Assembly (NCBI RefSeq): GCF_003344535.1
Contig: NZ_QPKS01000002.1
Coordinates: 186,001 to 250,000 of the forward strand
Reading direction: 5' to 3'
DNA from: Exiguobacterium flavidum
GTDB lineage: Bacteria; Bacillota; Bacilli; Exiguobacteriales; Exiguobacteriaceae
Length of the DNA stretch: 64,000 bases
In this document: in pieces, positions 25,784 to 34,851 of the stretch
Position numbering within the stretch: the stretch's first letter is position 1
Layout of the letters: each line of letters begins with the position of its first letter
The notes under the pieces: model-generated
The model's database searches: none
Told to the model about the DNA's origin: nothing
What the model saw: the letters and a program-made list of their open reading frames with translations, nothing else
Translations under genes and position numbers: made by a program

Positions 25784-26017
25784 TCAAAGTGCGCAGGAAT
25801 CCTCGCAAGCAAGCAACTTCGCCGCAAGCGTCTCGAGTTCCTGCCGATCCGGGGATTCCCCGAAAGATTCCTCGAATACATCCGCCATCGCGGCGGCAAG
25901 TGGAGCGGCCGCGTCGTGGATGGTGAGTAGGTTCAGTATAGCAGACATTTCGGTGTCATAATTACCTTCCCCTAGGTGAAATGGATCATATTTATTTAAA
26001 AGTTCTTTTGACCTCAT
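25784..26017 (-). CDS. yugE: YugE-family protein (DUF1871)
   Basis: A 77-residue acidic helical protein that fits the YugE/DUF1871 family: KYDPFHLGEGNYDTEMSAILNLL in the first 30 residues, with two cysteines (ACEDSC) at the C-terminus. The function of the family is unknown. AGGAGAAATC precedes ATG 26017. Its neighbours alaR/alaT and yugI correspond to the yug region of B. subtilis, supporting orthology. Confidence 0.78.
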   Translation of the reverse strand: MRSKELLNKYDPFHLGEGNYDTEMSAILNLLTIHDAAAPLAAAMADVFEESFGESPDRQELETLAAKLLACEDSCAL

Positions 26018-26128
26018 AATGTTGATTTCTCCTTATCTCAAAATATCTCAAAACGCGACACAGCGCCTTTTTGAATTTGTTTGACCTGATTTTCAATGCA
26101 AGGGGTAACTTTTATCTTTTTCAGTGAT

Positions 26129-26186
26129 AACCTATATCTTGTACATAAACAGGTTTTAAAACGGGTAAAACGTCTATATATAGAGT
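26129..26186 (+). promoter_or_regulatory. Candidate tandem NrdR boxes upstream of nrd operon
   Basis: Two partial matches to the NrdR consensus (about ACACWATATATWGTGT): AACCTATATCTTGTAC (26129-26144) and CGTCTATATATAGAGT (26171-26186). Their starts are 42 bases apart, four helical turns, which fits paired NrdR binding. The gap 26018-26292 holds no gene and is AT-rich. Confidence 0.45.
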
Positions 26187-26292
26187 ATTGAAAAATACGT
26201 TCTTTCCATATATGGGCGTCCTTTTCTTAGTTTAGCCGATTTTTTGATCACAGGCGAACCTGTCGAACGAAACAGGATAGGAGTGGTTCATA

Positions 26293-28560
26293 GTGGCATC
26301 TCCACTGAAGACAGTACGCATCTTTACAGGTGCGATGACAATCGAAGACGTATACGAACTAATCGGGCAAGTCACCGCCTCATTCGAAGGACTCGACGTC
26401 GAACGTTACACAGAACGGGCGATTCGGGCACTTGAGGGGAAGACGCTCCAAGCTGACCACGTCTATGAACTGCTGACGATGCACGCACTCGACATGCTCA
26501 AGGCGGAGGAGCCGGACTGGACGTTCGTCGCGACCGCCCTCTACCTCAATCGCCTCTACCTCGACGCAAGCCGAAATCGCGGCTATGCACCGGAAGAGCG
26601 TTACGGTTCGCTTCATGGTCTGATCGAGAAGCTGACGGACAAGGGGATATTTGCACCGGCCTTGATCGAGGCCTATACGAAGGAGGAGGTCGATGAGCTC
26701 GCCCTCGCGATCGATCCGTCGCGCGATCTTTTGTTCACGTATATCGGGCTTCGGACGCTCGCGGACCGCTACCTGGCCCGTGACCATGTCAAGGAACTAT
26801 ATGAGTTGCCGCAAGAGCGCTTCATGGTCATCGCGATGACCCTCATGCAGAAGGAAGCGAAGGAGCGACGCCTCGGACTCGTCAAGGAAGCCTACTGGGC
26901 GCTCTCGAACCTCTACATGACGGTCGCGACGCCGACGCTCTCGAACGCGGGGAAATCGTACGGACAGCTCTCGTCCTGCTTCATCGACACGGTCGACGAT
27001 TCGCTCCGCGGCATCTACGACTCGAACACGGACGTCGCGACACTCTCGAAAGGCGGCGGAGGCATCGGTGTCTACATGGGCAAGATCCGCTCCCGCGGAT
27101 CCGACATCCGTGGATTCAAAGGTGTCTCGAGCGGTGTCATACCGTGGATGAAGCAGCTCAACAACACGGCGGTCTCAGTCGATCAGCTCGGCATGCGCCA
27201 AGGGTCGATCGCCGTCTATCTCGACATCTGGCATAAAGACATCCTCGAGTTCCTCGACGCGAAGCTCAACAACGGAGACGAGCGTCTCCGTACGCATGAC
27301 ATCTTCACAGGGGTCTGCCTGCCCGACCACTTCATGCGCCAAGTCGAGGCACGCGGCGACTGGTGTCTGTTCGATCCGCACGAAATCCGCACGGTGATGG
27401 GCTTCAGCCTCGAGGATCATTTCGACGAGACGGAGACGGGCGGCAGTTTCACGGAGAAGTACCTCGCTTGTGTCAACGAGCCGCGACTCAGCCGGACGAC
27501 GATTCCGGCGATCGATCTCGTCAAGCGCTACATGCGCTCACAGCTCGAGACAGGGACGCCGTACATGTTCTTCCGCGACGCCGTCAACCGAGCGAATCCG
27601 AACAAACATGCCGGGATGGTCTACAGCTCGAATCTCTGCTCGGAGATCATGCAGAACATGAGCCCGACGACGGTCGAGGAGGAGTACACGCGGGACGGCA
27701 AGATCGTCGTCACGAAGACGCCTGGCGACTTCGTCGTCTGCAACCTCAGCTCGATCGCGCTCGCGCGGGCCGTCAGAGCGGACGTGCTCGAACGCCTCGT
27801 ACCGATCCAGATGCGGATGCTCGACAACGTCATCGACCTCAATACGATCGACGTGCCGCAAGCCGAGATCACGAACAAGAAGTATCGTGCGGTCGGTCTC
27901 GGGACGTTCGGCTGGCACCACCTGCTCGCCCTCGAGGGCATTCGCTGGGAGTCGGTCGAGGCGGTCCATTATGCGGACAAGCTATACGAGAAGATCGCCT
28001 ACCTGACGATTCAGGCTTCGATGCGGCTCGCGGAGGAGAAGGGCGCTTATGACGTCTTTGAAGGTTCGGAATGGCAGACGGGCGAGTATTTCGCACGGCG
28101 CGGCTACCGCAATTCGGATGAGCTCGACTGGGAGGGGCTGCAGGCCGATATCCGGACGAACGGGATGCGTAACGCCTACCTGATGGCTGTCGCACCGAAC
28201 TCGTCGACCGCGATCATCGCCGGCAGTACGGCTTCGATCGACCCAATCTATAAGAAGGTCTATGCGGAAGAGAAGAAAAACTACAAGATCCCGGTCACGG
28301 TCCCGGATTTGACGCCGGAGACGAACTGGTTCTATAAATCAGCGTTCGAGATCGATCAGCTGTGGAGCATCCGCCAGAACGCGGCACGAGGCCGCCACAT
28401 CGATCAATCGATCAGCTTCAACCTGTACGTCAAGAACAACATCAAGGCGAAGGAGTTGCTCGCGATGCATCTCGAGGCATGGCAGCTCGGCATGAAGACG
28501 ATCTATTATACGCGCTCGACGACGGTCGAAATCGACGAATGCGAGTCGTGCTCGTCTTAA
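26293..28560 (+). CDS. nrdE: Class I ribonucleotide reductase, large subunit
   Basis: A 755-residue catalytic subunit. Recognisable regions are the active-site cysteine in SYGQLSSCFIDTVDDS, the NLCSEI segment with the radical-bearing cysteine, the adjacent thiol in VVCNLSSIALA, the radical-transfer region near GVKTIYYTRST-like GMKTIYYTRS, and the C-terminal CESC pair that is re-reduced by thioredoxin or glutaredoxin. The N-terminal ~90 residues look like a degenerate ATP cone lacking its nucleotide loop. GTG 26293 follows AGGAG. It reduces nucleoside diphosphates with the beta subunit at 29046. Whether it is NrdA or NrdE cannot be settled here. Confidence 0.9.
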   Translation: MASPLKTVRIFTGAMTIEDVYELIGQVTASFEGLDVERYTERAIRALEGKTLQADHVYELLTMHALDMLKAEEPDWTFVATALYLNRLYLDASRNRGYAPEERYGSLHGLIEKLTDKGIFAPALIEAYTKEEVDELALAIDPSRDLLFTYIGLRTLADRYLARDHVKELYELPQERFMVIAMTLMQKEAKERRLGLVKEAYWALSNLYMTVATPTLSNAGKSYGQLSSCFIDTVDDSLRGIYDSNTDVATLSKGGGGIGVYMGKIRSRGSDIRGFKGVSSGVIPWMKQLNNTAVSVDQLGMRQGSIAVYLDIWHKDILEFLDAKLNNGDERLRTHDIFTGVCLPDHFMRQVEARGDWCLFDPHEIRTVMGFSLEDHFDETETGGSFTEKYLACVNEPRLSRTTIPAIDLVKRYMRSQLETGTPYMFFRDAVNRANPNKHAGMVYSSNLCSEIMQNMSPTTVEEEYTRDGKIVVTKTPGDFVVCNLSSIALARAVRADVLERLVPIQMRMLDNVIDLNTIDVPQAEITNKKYRAVGLGTFGWHHLLALEGIRWESVEAVHYADKLYEKIAYLTIQASMRLAEEKGAYDVFEGSEWQTGEYFARRGYRNSDELDWEGLQADIRTNGMRNAYLMAVAPNSSTAIIAGSTASIDPIYKKVYAEEKKNYKIPVTVPDLTPETNWFYKSAFEIDQLWSIRQNAARGRHIDQSISFNLYVKNNIKAKELLAMHLEAWQLGMKTIYYTRSTTVEIDECESCSS

Positions 28561-28588
28561 CGAAACCAAGAGAAGGGAGACGATGGGG

Positions 28589-29077
28589 ATGAGAGCAGCG
28601 ATCGTCTATGCATCGATGAGTGGAAACACGGAGGAAGCAGCGGAGCTCGTCGCACGTACGTGCGAGGAAGCCGGCCTGCGGACGAAGCTGTTTCTTGCGG
28701 ACGAAGTCACGAAGCGATCGCTCGCCGGATTCGACATCGTCTACTTCGGATCCTATACATGGGGCGACGGGGAGTTGCCGGAGGAGATGCGCGACTGTCT
28801 GCGTCTTCTCTTGAAGGACAATCCGAACCGGATCGAGCAGGCCGCCGTCTTCGGCACGGGCGACAAGATGTTCGTCAAGTATTGCCGTGCCGTCGACGAG
28901 ATGGCCTACCATCTAATGAAACACGGCGTTCCGCTCGCATCGGACCTGCTGAAGATCGAGCAGTCCCCGAGAAGCCGTCCGTACGTCGTCAAGGACTGGA
29001 CGCGGCGCGTCATCGCACAACTACAGCACGAGGGAGTCGAAAACAATGGAGCAATTACAGAAAATCAAACTGCTTGA
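28589..29077 (+). CDS. Flavodoxin in the ribonucleotide reductase operon
   Basis: A 162-residue flavodoxin with an FMN-phosphate loop SMSGNTEEAA (residues ~9-18), a 50s loop SYTWGDGELP and a 90s loop GTGDKMFV. It is clearly a true flavodoxin rather than NrdI, whose loops are shorter. It sits between the two reductase subunits, overlapping the small-subunit gene by 32 bases, which implies a role in supplying electrons to assemble or maintain the cofactor. ATG 28589 suits the AAGGGAG site better than ATG 28583. Confidence 0.88.
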   Translation: MRAAIVYASMSGNTEEAAELVARTCEEAGLRTKLFLADEVTKRSLAGFDIVYFGSYTWGDGELPEEMRDCLRLLLKDNPNRIEQAAVFGTGDKMFVKYCRAVDEMAYHLMKHGVPLASDLLKIEQSPRSRPYVVKDWTRRVIAQLQHEGVENNGAITENQTA

Positions 29078-30089
29078 ACCAAAAAGCCCGAACCGTTCGA
29101 CGGCGATCATCGGAGGCGAGACGAGCGCGATCGTCAACTGGAACGATATCGCCTATCCGCAGTTCTACTCGATCTATAAACAGTTGCTGTCGAACTTCTG
29201 GATCCCGGATGAGATCTCGATGTCGAAGGATATGCAACAGTGGAACCAGCTGAACGAACGGGAACAGGATGCCTTCAAGCGGATCATCGGTCTTCTGTCG
29301 ATCCTCGACTCCGTGCAGACCCGTTACATCCTCGAGTCGGCCCTGTTCACGTCGGACGCTTCCGTTCACGCGATTCTCGCAATCGTCGCCCAGCAGGAGG
29401 TCGTCCACAACCAGTCTTACAGCTACGTCTTGTCGAGTCTCGTTCCGCTCTCGGAGCAGAACCGGATCTTCGACATCGCGAAGGACGACGAGATGGTCAT
29501 GAAACGCAATACCTTCATCATCGATCTCTATGAGAATTTCCGGTCGGAACAGACGCCGGAAAACTTCGCTAAGGCGCTCGTCGCCTCGATCGTCCTCGAA
29601 GGAATCAACTTCTATTCAGGATTCGCTTTCTTCTATAACCTGGCCCGGCATCAGAAGATGGTCGGGACGTCGACGATGATCAGCTACATCCAGCGCGACG
29701 AGCTTCAACATTCCTACTTCATCAGTCAGCTCCTGCGCGCCGTGCTCGCGGAGCATCCTGAGATCGACGCCGACGGTTCGTTCACGCAGTTCACGTACGA
29801 TACGTTCGCCCGTGCCGTCGAACTCGAGACGGAGTGGAGTGAGTACGTGCTGCGCGACCTCGACGGGCTCGATGTCAGCGAGATGCATGATTACGTCAAA
29901 TATCTCGCGAACAAGCGGCTGCGTGTCATCGGCTTGAACGATCTGTATGAGGGGCATGATGAAGATGTCATGCCATGGATCCGTGCGTATTCGGATGAAT
30001 CGATGAATGCGACGAAATCCGACTTCTTCGAGCAGAAATCACGTTCGTACGCGAAGGTGACGGATGCGAACGGATTCGACGATCTTTGA
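29046..30089 (+). CDS. nrdF: Class I ribonucleotide reductase, small subunit
   Basis: A 347-residue ferritin-like subunit. The metal ligands are all present: Asp in LSILDSVQTR, Glu and His in QQEVVHNQSY, Glu in LEGINFYSGF, and Glu/His in QRDELQHSY. The radical tyrosine follows the first histidine as HNQSY, so this is a tyrosyl-radical enzyme and not a metal-free or carboxylate-depleted subclass. Cofactor could be diiron or dimanganese; the operon flavodoxin makes a flavoprotein-assisted assembly plausible. ATG 29046 lies within the flavodoxin gene, behind AGGGAG. Confidence 0.92.
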   Translation: MEQLQKIKLLEPKSPNRSTAIIGGETSAIVNWNDIAYPQFYSIYKQLLSNFWIPDEISMSKDMQQWNQLNEREQDAFKRIIGLLSILDSVQTRYILESALFTSDASVHAILAIVAQQEVVHNQSYSYVLSSLVPLSEQNRIFDIAKDDEMVMKRNTFIIDLYENFRSEQTPENFAKALVASIVLEGINFYSGFAFFYNLARHQKMVGTSTMISYIQRDELQHSYFISQLLRAVLAEHPEIDADGSFTQFTYDTFARAVELETEWSEYVLRDLDGLDVSEMHDYVKYLANKRLRVIGLNDLYEGHDEDVMPWIRAYSDESMNATKSDFFEQKSRSYAKVTDANGFDDL

Positions 30090-30097
30090 GCAGACGG

Positions 30098-30134
30098 GAC
30101 GCTTTCCTTCTAAAAAAGAAGGGAAGCGTTTTTG
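30098..30134 (+). terminator. Terminator of the nrd operon
   Basis: ACGCTTTCCTTCT pairs with AGAAGGGAAGCGT (one G-T) across an A5 loop, followed by TTTTTG. Confidence 0.85.
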
Positions 30135-30138
30135 CGCA

Positions 30139-30172
30139 AAAAAAAAGGCCGGACTTCCGTGGAAGTCCGGCA
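30139..30172 (-). terminator. Minus-strand terminator without an obvious gene
   Basis: Perfect 11-bp stem GCCGGACTTCC / GGAAGTCCGGC with a two-base loop; on the minus strand it is followed by CTTTTTTTTT. No minus-strand gene lies upstream within several kilobases, so it may stop antisense transcription starting near yugI. Confidence 0.6.
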
Positions 30173-30254
30173 GAATCAGGGGGAATACTTGAAGTCTTGC
30201 TTATCAAAAATGTTCCCTTACTGAAGAAAAATGAAACAAATTCAAAAAAGTTTT

Positions 30255-30282
30255 TTTACAACCGGAAAAAATGTGTTATTAT
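30255..30282 (+). promoter_or_regulatory. Predicted promoter of yugI
   Basis: TTTACA and TATTAT are separated by 16 bases in an AT-rich stretch about 30 bases upstream of the yugI start. Confidence 0.55.
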
Positions 30283-30314
30283 AAGTTGATGAATTTAGTT
30301 AGGGGTGTAAAACC

Positions 30315-30707
30315 ATGGCAAACTTTGCAAAAGACCAAATCGTTACTGGTAAAGTAACGGGTATCCAAAACTTCGGTGCTTTCGTAGCACTCGATGATCA
30401 AACACAAGGTCTCGTCCACATTTCTGAGATCTCACACGACTACGTAAAAGATATCAACGATTACGTTAAAGTCGGCGATGAAGTGACTGTTAAAGTCCTC
30501 GACATCGATGAAGAAAAAGGTAAGATGAAACTTTCGATCAAAGCGACGCAAGAAGCACCAAAACGCGAAGCTCGCGCGAAAGGCCCACGCAAAAACGCTG
30601 GTCGTCGCAACGAAGGTCCTGCTTTCAAACAAGAAGAAGCTCCTGGCTTCAACGTGTTGAAAGGCAAATTGGAAGAGTGGATCGAGAAATCGAACTTCCA
30701 GAAGTAA
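30315..30707 (+). CDS. yugI: YugI-type S1-domain RNA-binding protein
   Basis: A 130-residue protein. Residues 6-75 form one S1 RNA-binding domain (VTGKVTGIQNFGAFVAL, LVHISEISHDYVKD, VKVLDIDEEKGKMKLSIK), followed by a basic, Lys/Arg/Ala-rich tail and a short acidic end. It matches general stress protein 13 (YugI), reported to be ribosome-associated. Codon use is noticeably AT-richer and strongly biased compared with neighbours, as expected for a highly expressed gene. GGGGTGTAAAACC precedes ATG 30315. Confidence 0.9.
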   Translation: MANFAKDQIVTGKVTGIQNFGAFVALDDQTQGLVHISEISHDYVKDINDYVKVGDEVTVKVLDIDEEKGKMKLSIKATQEAPKREARAKGPRKNAGRRNEGPAFKQEEAPGFNVLKGKLEEWIEKSNFQK

Positions 30708-30717
30708 TTCCCACACG

Positions 30718-30751
30718 AGAGAACCGGCATTGGTCGGTTCTCTTTTTTTTG
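30718..30751 (+). terminator. Terminator after yugI
   Basis: Stem AGAGAACCG / CGGTTCTCT with an 8-base loop followed by eight T residues. Confidence 0.88.
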
Positions 30752-30841
30752 TTTTCAGAAGCATCGTGAGCGTTAGATTAGAGGCGGAACGGGAAAGTGT
30801 GGATAATGTAAGGTGTTCAACTACTTAGGAGGTCGAGAGAA

Positions 30842-32005
30842 ATGGAAAACTTCGAATATCGTAATCCAACGAAACTGATTTTTGGCGAAGGACAAGTCGA
30901 TAAGCTTTCAGCTGAGCTTGAGGCGCTTGGCGCGAAGAAGGTCATGCTCGTCTACGGTGGCGGCAGCATCAAGCGCAACGGCGTCTATGATGACGTGACG
31001 CGTGAACTGAAGGCAGCCGGGATCGAGTACGTCGAATGCGACGGTGTCGAGCCGAACCCGCGTCTGACGACGGCGGAACGCGGCGTGAAGATCGCCCGTG
31101 AGGCAGGTGTCGACGCATTGCTCGCACTCGGCGGCGGATCGGTCATCGACTGCACGAAATTGATCGCGGCAGCGATTCCTTATGAAGGCGATACGTGGGA
31201 TATCGTCGTCCGCAAACATATCCCGACGGAAGTCGTTCCATTCGGGACGGTCCTGACGCTTGCTGCGACAGGGTCCGAGATGAACTCGGGATCGGTCATC
31301 ACGAACTGGGAGACGCAGGAGAAATACGGCTGGGGCAGCCCGCTGACGTATCCGACGTTCTCGATCCTCGATCCGAACTACACGGTCACGGTACCGAAGG
31401 ATCAGACGATCTACGGCATCGTCGATATGATGACACACTGCCTGGAGCAATATTTCCACCCGGCGAACGCACCGGTCCAAGAGCGGATGACGGAAGGCGT
31501 CTTGAAAGCCGTCATCGAAGCTGCGCCGAAACTCGTCTCGGACCTCGAGAACGTCGAGCTGCGCGGCACGATCCTGTTCGCAGGGACAATGGCACTCAAC
31601 GGCGTCCTGCAGATGGGCGCACGCGGTGACTGGGCGTCGCACAACATCGAGCACGCCGTCTCTGCTGTCCATGACATCCCGCACGCTGGCGGACTCGCGA
31701 TCCTCTATCCGCACTGGATGCGCCACGTCCTCGACGAATCGAACGCGCATCGCTTCGCGACACTCGGCGAGAACGTCTTCAACCTCGAGCGTCAGGACGA
31801 CCTGATGAAGATGGCGAACGATACGATCGACGCGCTCAGCGCGTTCTGGACATCGCTCGGTGCGCCGACGCATCTTGCGAACTACGACATCGACGCATCG
31901 ACGGTCGAACCGATCGTCAAAGCCGCGATGTCGCGCGGTGATTTCGGAAACTTCAAGTCGCTTGGTGAGCAAGACGTCCGTGACATCGTGACGGCATCAC
32001 TCTAA
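30842..32005 (+). CDS. Iron-containing alcohol dehydrogenase (YugJ/YugK, butanol dehydrogenase type)
   Basis: A 387-residue group III iron alcohol dehydrogenase. The NAD(P)-binding region contains [11 protein letters not shown] and [13 protein letters not shown], and the metal site includes [11 protein letters not shown] and [16 protein letters not shown] with the conserved histidines. Such enzymes reduce short- or medium-chain aldehydes with NAD(P)H in the cytosol. In B. subtilis the yugJ and yugK paralogues sit just before pgi, as this gene does. GGAGGTCGAGAGAA precedes ATG 30842. Physiological substrate is uncertain. Confidence 0.9.
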   Translation: MENFEYRNPTKLIFGEGQVDKLSAELEALGAKKVMLVYGGGSIKRNGVYDDVTRELKAAGIEYVECDGVEPNPRLTTAERGVKIAREAGVDALLALGGGSVIDCTKLIAAAIPYEGDTWDIVVRKHIPTEVVPFGTVLTLAATGSEMNSGSVITNWETQEKYGWGSPLTYPTFSILDPNYTVTVPKDQTIYGIVDMMTHCLEQYFHPANAPVQERMTEGVLKAVIEAAPKLVSDLENVELRGTILFAGTMALNGVLQMGARGDWASHNIEHAVSAVHDIPHAGGLAILYPHWMRHVLDESNAHRFATLGENVFNLERQDDLMKMANDTIDALSAFWTSLGAPTHLANYDIDASTVEPIVKAAMSRGDFGNFKSLGEQDVRDIVTASL

Positions 32006-32112
32006 AATTTGCGAACTATTTCACAATAAACTGTTGAATGACCTTCCTTCTTGCGCTTTAATGGAATGGAAGGTCGCACGACAGGTGCGCAATTGAAGGA
32101 GGACGATTGATA

Positions 32113-33459
32113 ATGACGACAGTAAAATTCGATTATTCAAAAGCGTTGCAGTTCGTCGGACAGCATGAAGTTGACTACATGACGGACACGGTCAAAGGTC
32201 TCCACGCAGCGATTCACAACGGAACGGGCGCAGGAAACGACTTCCTCGGGTGGGTCGACCTCCCGACGAACTACGACAAAGAGGAGTTCGCGCGGATCGA
32301 AGCGGCGGCGAAGAAGATCCAATCGGATTCGGACGTCCTGCTCGTCGTCGGAATCGGCGGATCGTATCTCGGAGCGCGTGCGGCGATCGAGATGCTCGGT
32401 CATTCGTTCCACAACCTGCTTTCGAAAGAAGAGCGCAAGGCGCCACAAATCATTTATGCCGGCCACAACATCTCGTCGACATACATGCATGATTTGTTCG
32501 AAGTGCTCGAAGGTAAGGATGTGTCTGTCAACATCATCTCGAAGTCGGGGACGACGACTGAACCTGCGCTTGCGTTCCGTCTTCTGAAATCGTTCATGGA
32601 AGAGAAGTACGGCAAAGGCGAAGCGAAGAACCGGATCTACGCGACGACGGACAAGGCGCGCGGCGCACTGAAGACGCTCGCGGATTCCGAAGGGTACGAG
32701 ACGTTCGTCATTCCGGATGACGTCGGCGGACGCTTCTCGGTCTTGACGCCAGTCGGATTGCTTCCGATCGCAGCTGCGGGCATCGACATCAACGAACTCA
32801 TGAGCGGCGCGCGAGACGCACAGGTGCGCTTCGCTAACGAGAACCTGGCAGAGAACGAAGCGTATCAGTATGCAGTCGTCCGTAACGCCCTCTACAACAA
32901 AGGGAAGACGATCGAGTTGCTCGTCAACTACGAACCGGCACTTCACTATGTCTCGGAGTGGTGGAAACAGCTCTACGGAGAATCGGAAGGCAAAGACTTC
33001 AAAGGAATCTTCCCTGCGGCTGTCGATTTCTCGACGGATCTCCACTCGATGGGCCAATACGTCCAAGAAGGGCGCCGCGACCTGTTCGAGACAGTCATCA
33101 AGGTCGGTAAGGCGCGCCATGAACTGACGATCGAGAAGGACGCGCAGGACCTTGACGGTCTGAACTTCCTTGAAGGCAAGTCGGTCCAGTTCGTCAATGA
33201 CAAGGCTGCTGAAGGGACGCTCCTCGCACACACGGACGGTCAAGTGCCGAACCTCGTCGTCGAGCTTCCGGAGATGACGCCTTATCACCTCGGATTCCTG
33301 TTCTACTTCTTCGAGAAGGCGTGCGCGATGAGCGGCTACCTCCTCGGAGTCAACCCGTTCGACCAGCCGGGCGTCGAGGCGTACAAGAAGAACATGTTCG
33401 CACTCCTTGGAAAACCTGGATTCGAAGCACAAAAAGCAGAACTCGAAGCACGTCTTTGA
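32113..33459 (+). CDS. pgi: Glucose-6-phosphate isomerase
   Basis: A 448-residue isomerase very close to the B. subtilis enzyme in length. Diagnostic regions are [18 protein letters not shown], the [14 protein letters not shown] phosphate-binding loop, [15 protein letters not shown], and the C-terminal [22 protein letters not shown] containing the catalytic lysine. It interconverts glucose 6-phosphate and fructose 6-phosphate, connecting the PTS uptake system in this window to glycolysis. ATG 32113 lies ten bases after AAGGAGG; a TTG six bases upstream is a weaker alternative. A strong terminator follows. Confidence 0.97.
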   Translation: MTTVKFDYSKALQFVGQHEVDYMTDTVKGLHAAIHNGTGAGNDFLGWVDLPTNYDKEEFARIEAAAKKIQSDSDVLLVVGIGGSYLGARAAIEMLGHSFHNLLSKEERKAPQIIYAGHNISSTYMHDLFEVLEGKDVSVNIISKSGTTTEPALAFRLLKSFMEEKYGKGEAKNRIYATTDKARGALKTLADSEGYETFVIPDDVGGRFSVLTPVGLLPIAAAGIDINELMSGARDAQVRFANENLAENEAYQYAVVRNALYNKGKTIELLVNYEPALHYVSEWWKQLYGESEGKDFKGIFPAAVDFSTDLHSMGQYVQEGRRDLFETVIKVGKARHELTIEKDAQDLDGLNFLEGKSVQFVNDKAAEGTLLAHTDGQVPNLVVELPEMTPYHLGFLFYFFEKACAMSGYLLGVNPFDQPGVEAYKKNMFALLGKPGFEAQKAELEARL

Positions 33460-33467
33460 TTCATTCA

Positions 33468-33496
33468 GGCACCCCGCGGCAGCGGGGTGTCTTTTT
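33468..33496 (+). terminator. Terminator after pgi
   Basis: Stem GGCACCCCGC / GCGGGGTGTC with a 4-base loop followed by TTTTTG. Confidence 0.88.
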
Positions 33497-33610
33497 GTCG
33501 TTCAAGGCTCGCCGATTTTTCTGAAGAAAGGGAAGGCGCAGTGTTTCACTTTTAGAATGGCTGAGAAACAGGTAAAGTGGAATTAGAAGAAGAAAAGAGG
33601 TGCGCGCGAC

Positions 33611-34084
33611 GTGATCACGTTTTTAGATTTCTATCAAAATCCAGTCGAACTGAGCTTCGAAGATCATCCGTTCTCGCAGCGGCCGCTCCACGTATGGGTG
33701 ATTGCGGTCTATGAGGGGAAATGGCTCTTGACGCGCCACAAGCAGCGGGGCTATGAATTTCCGGGCGGTAAGGTCGAGCAGGGCGAGACGGCCGAGGAGG
33801 CCGCGCGCCGGGAAGTGATGGAGGAGACGGGCGGACGGATCGACGAGATGCATTACATCGGTCAGTATCGTGTCCGGGGACGCGGTGACACCGTCATCAA
33901 GAACATCTACTTCGCGAAGATCGCTGCACTCGAGAAGCATCTGGCCGTCGACGAGACGGACGGTGCCTTCCTGTTCGAGCGCCTGCCGAAGCGCCTCGAG
34001 CAGAACAAACAATACAGCTTCATGATGAAGGACCGTGTCCTTCCGGAGACGCTGCGTGTACTCGCCGAACGCCGACTGGTTTGA
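33611..34084 (+). CDS. ytkD: YtkD-type Nudix hydrolase
   Basis: A 157-residue protein with a complete Nudix box GGKVEQGET...REVMEETGG at residues 52-75. Flanking segments such as DFYQNPVELSF, WLLTRHKQRGYEFPGG and KNIYFAKI match the YtkD family, which removes oxidised nucleotides (8-oxo-dGTP) and can act on RNA 5' ends. GTG 33611 follows AAGAGGTGCG. Its end overlaps the ytmA-like gene by 29 bases, so the pair is coupled, as the two genes are neighbours in B. subtilis. Confidence 0.9.
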   Translation: MITFLDFYQNPVELSFEDHPFSQRPLHVWVIAVYEGKWLLTRHKQRGYEFPGGKVEQGETAEEAARREVMEETGGRIDEMHYIGQYRVRGRGDTVIKNIYFAKIAALEKHLAVDETDGAFLFERLPKRLEQNKQYSFMMKDRVLPETLRVLAERRLV

Positions 34085-34814
34085 ACTGCCGCCACAGGGC
34101 CCGCACCGGACGTTTCGCGTCTGGTACCATACTTCGGACGGCGAGAGGGTCGGCGCCTACGTCGTCTTCCCGCATGAACCGAACGGTCAGGGGCTGCTTT
34201 ACCTGAGAGGCGGGACGCGTGGGATCGGGATGGTTCGCCGTGCCAGGCTGATGGCATTCGCGCATGCCGGATTTCTCGTGATGGCCCCATTTTATCGAGG
34301 CAACTTCGGTGGCAGCGGGAAGGAAGACTTCGGAGACCAGGATCTGCTCGACGCGACAGGTGCTTACGATTGGCTCGCGGAACGGACGGAGCGCGTTTCG
34401 GTCTTCGGATTCTCCAGAGGCGGTCAGATGGCGCTGCTGCTCGCTCACCATCGGGACGTCGCGCGGACGGTCTCCTGGGCCGGCGTGACGAACCTCGCCT
34501 GGACGTATGAGGAACAGCGGACGATGCGCAAGATGCTGAGGAAGTATACAGGCGGGACGCCGGATGAGGTCCCGGATGCATACGCGGTCCGCTCGCCGAT
34601 CGGATATGAACCGAACGGTGAGGTGCTGTTGTTGCAAGGGCGCGAAGATCGGAACGTCACAGCCCGGCATGCCATCGCCTATCATGATGCGTACCCGGAG
34701 AGGACGAAGATCATCCTTTATCCGTTCGCCCATCAGTTCCCATTTTTTGAAAAGCAGGCCGTGACCCGGCTTGCCCTCGAATGGCTTGAAAACGGAAAGA
34801 TCGCCTCCCCGTGA
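34056..34814 (+). CDS. ytmA: YtmA-like alpha/beta hydrolase (prolyl oligopeptidase-type)
   Basis: A 252-residue alpha/beta hydrolase. The nucleophile elbow is GFSRGG, the oxyanion region is YLRGGTRGIGMVRR, and the acid and histidine are in LLQGREDRNVT and YPFAHQFP. A family-typical segment APFYRGNFGGSGKEDFGDQD lies between them. This is the YtmA pattern; the substrate, possibly a peptide or ester, is unknown. GTG 34056 follows GGAGACGC; GTG 34035 is an alternative with a poorly placed AAGGA. The gene ends in a hairpin shared with pckA. Confidence 0.82.
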   Translation: MYSPNADWFELPPQGPHRTFRVWYHTSDGERVGAYVVFPHEPNGQGLLYLRGGTRGIGMVRRARLMAFAHAGFLVMAPFYRGNFGGSGKEDFGDQDLLDATGAYDWLAERTERVSVFGFSRGGQMALLLAHHRDVARTVSWAGVTNLAWTYEEQRTMRKMLRKYTGGTPDEVPDAYAVRSPIGYEPNGEVLLLQGREDRNVTARHAIAYHDAYPERTKIILYPFAHQFPFFEKQAVTRLALEWLENGKIASP

Positions 34815-34837
34815 GTCAGTGGGAGACGATCTTTTTT
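34796..34837. terminator. Bidirectional terminator between ytmA and pckA
   Basis: AAAGATCGcCTCCC pairs with GGGAGaCGATCTTTT across an 11-base loop, with A and T flanks suited to both converging transcripts. Confidence 0.82.
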
Positions 34838-34851
34838 AGTGCATCAGGCGA

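Noticed and set aside
28589-29077. NrdI
   Set aside because: The protein has long flavodoxin 50s and 90s loops and a canonical FMN phosphate loop; NrdI proteins are shorter with different loops.
30908-31972. 354-codon minus-strand ORF opposite the alcohol dehydrogenase
   Set aside because: Arg/Asp-rich composition typical of an antisense shadow in this codon-biased genome; the plus-strand enzyme has intact motifs.
32137-33432. 431-codon minus-strand ORF opposite pgi
   Set aside because: It mirrors the pgi codons, has no ribosome site and no recognisable domain; pgi on the plus strand is unambiguous.
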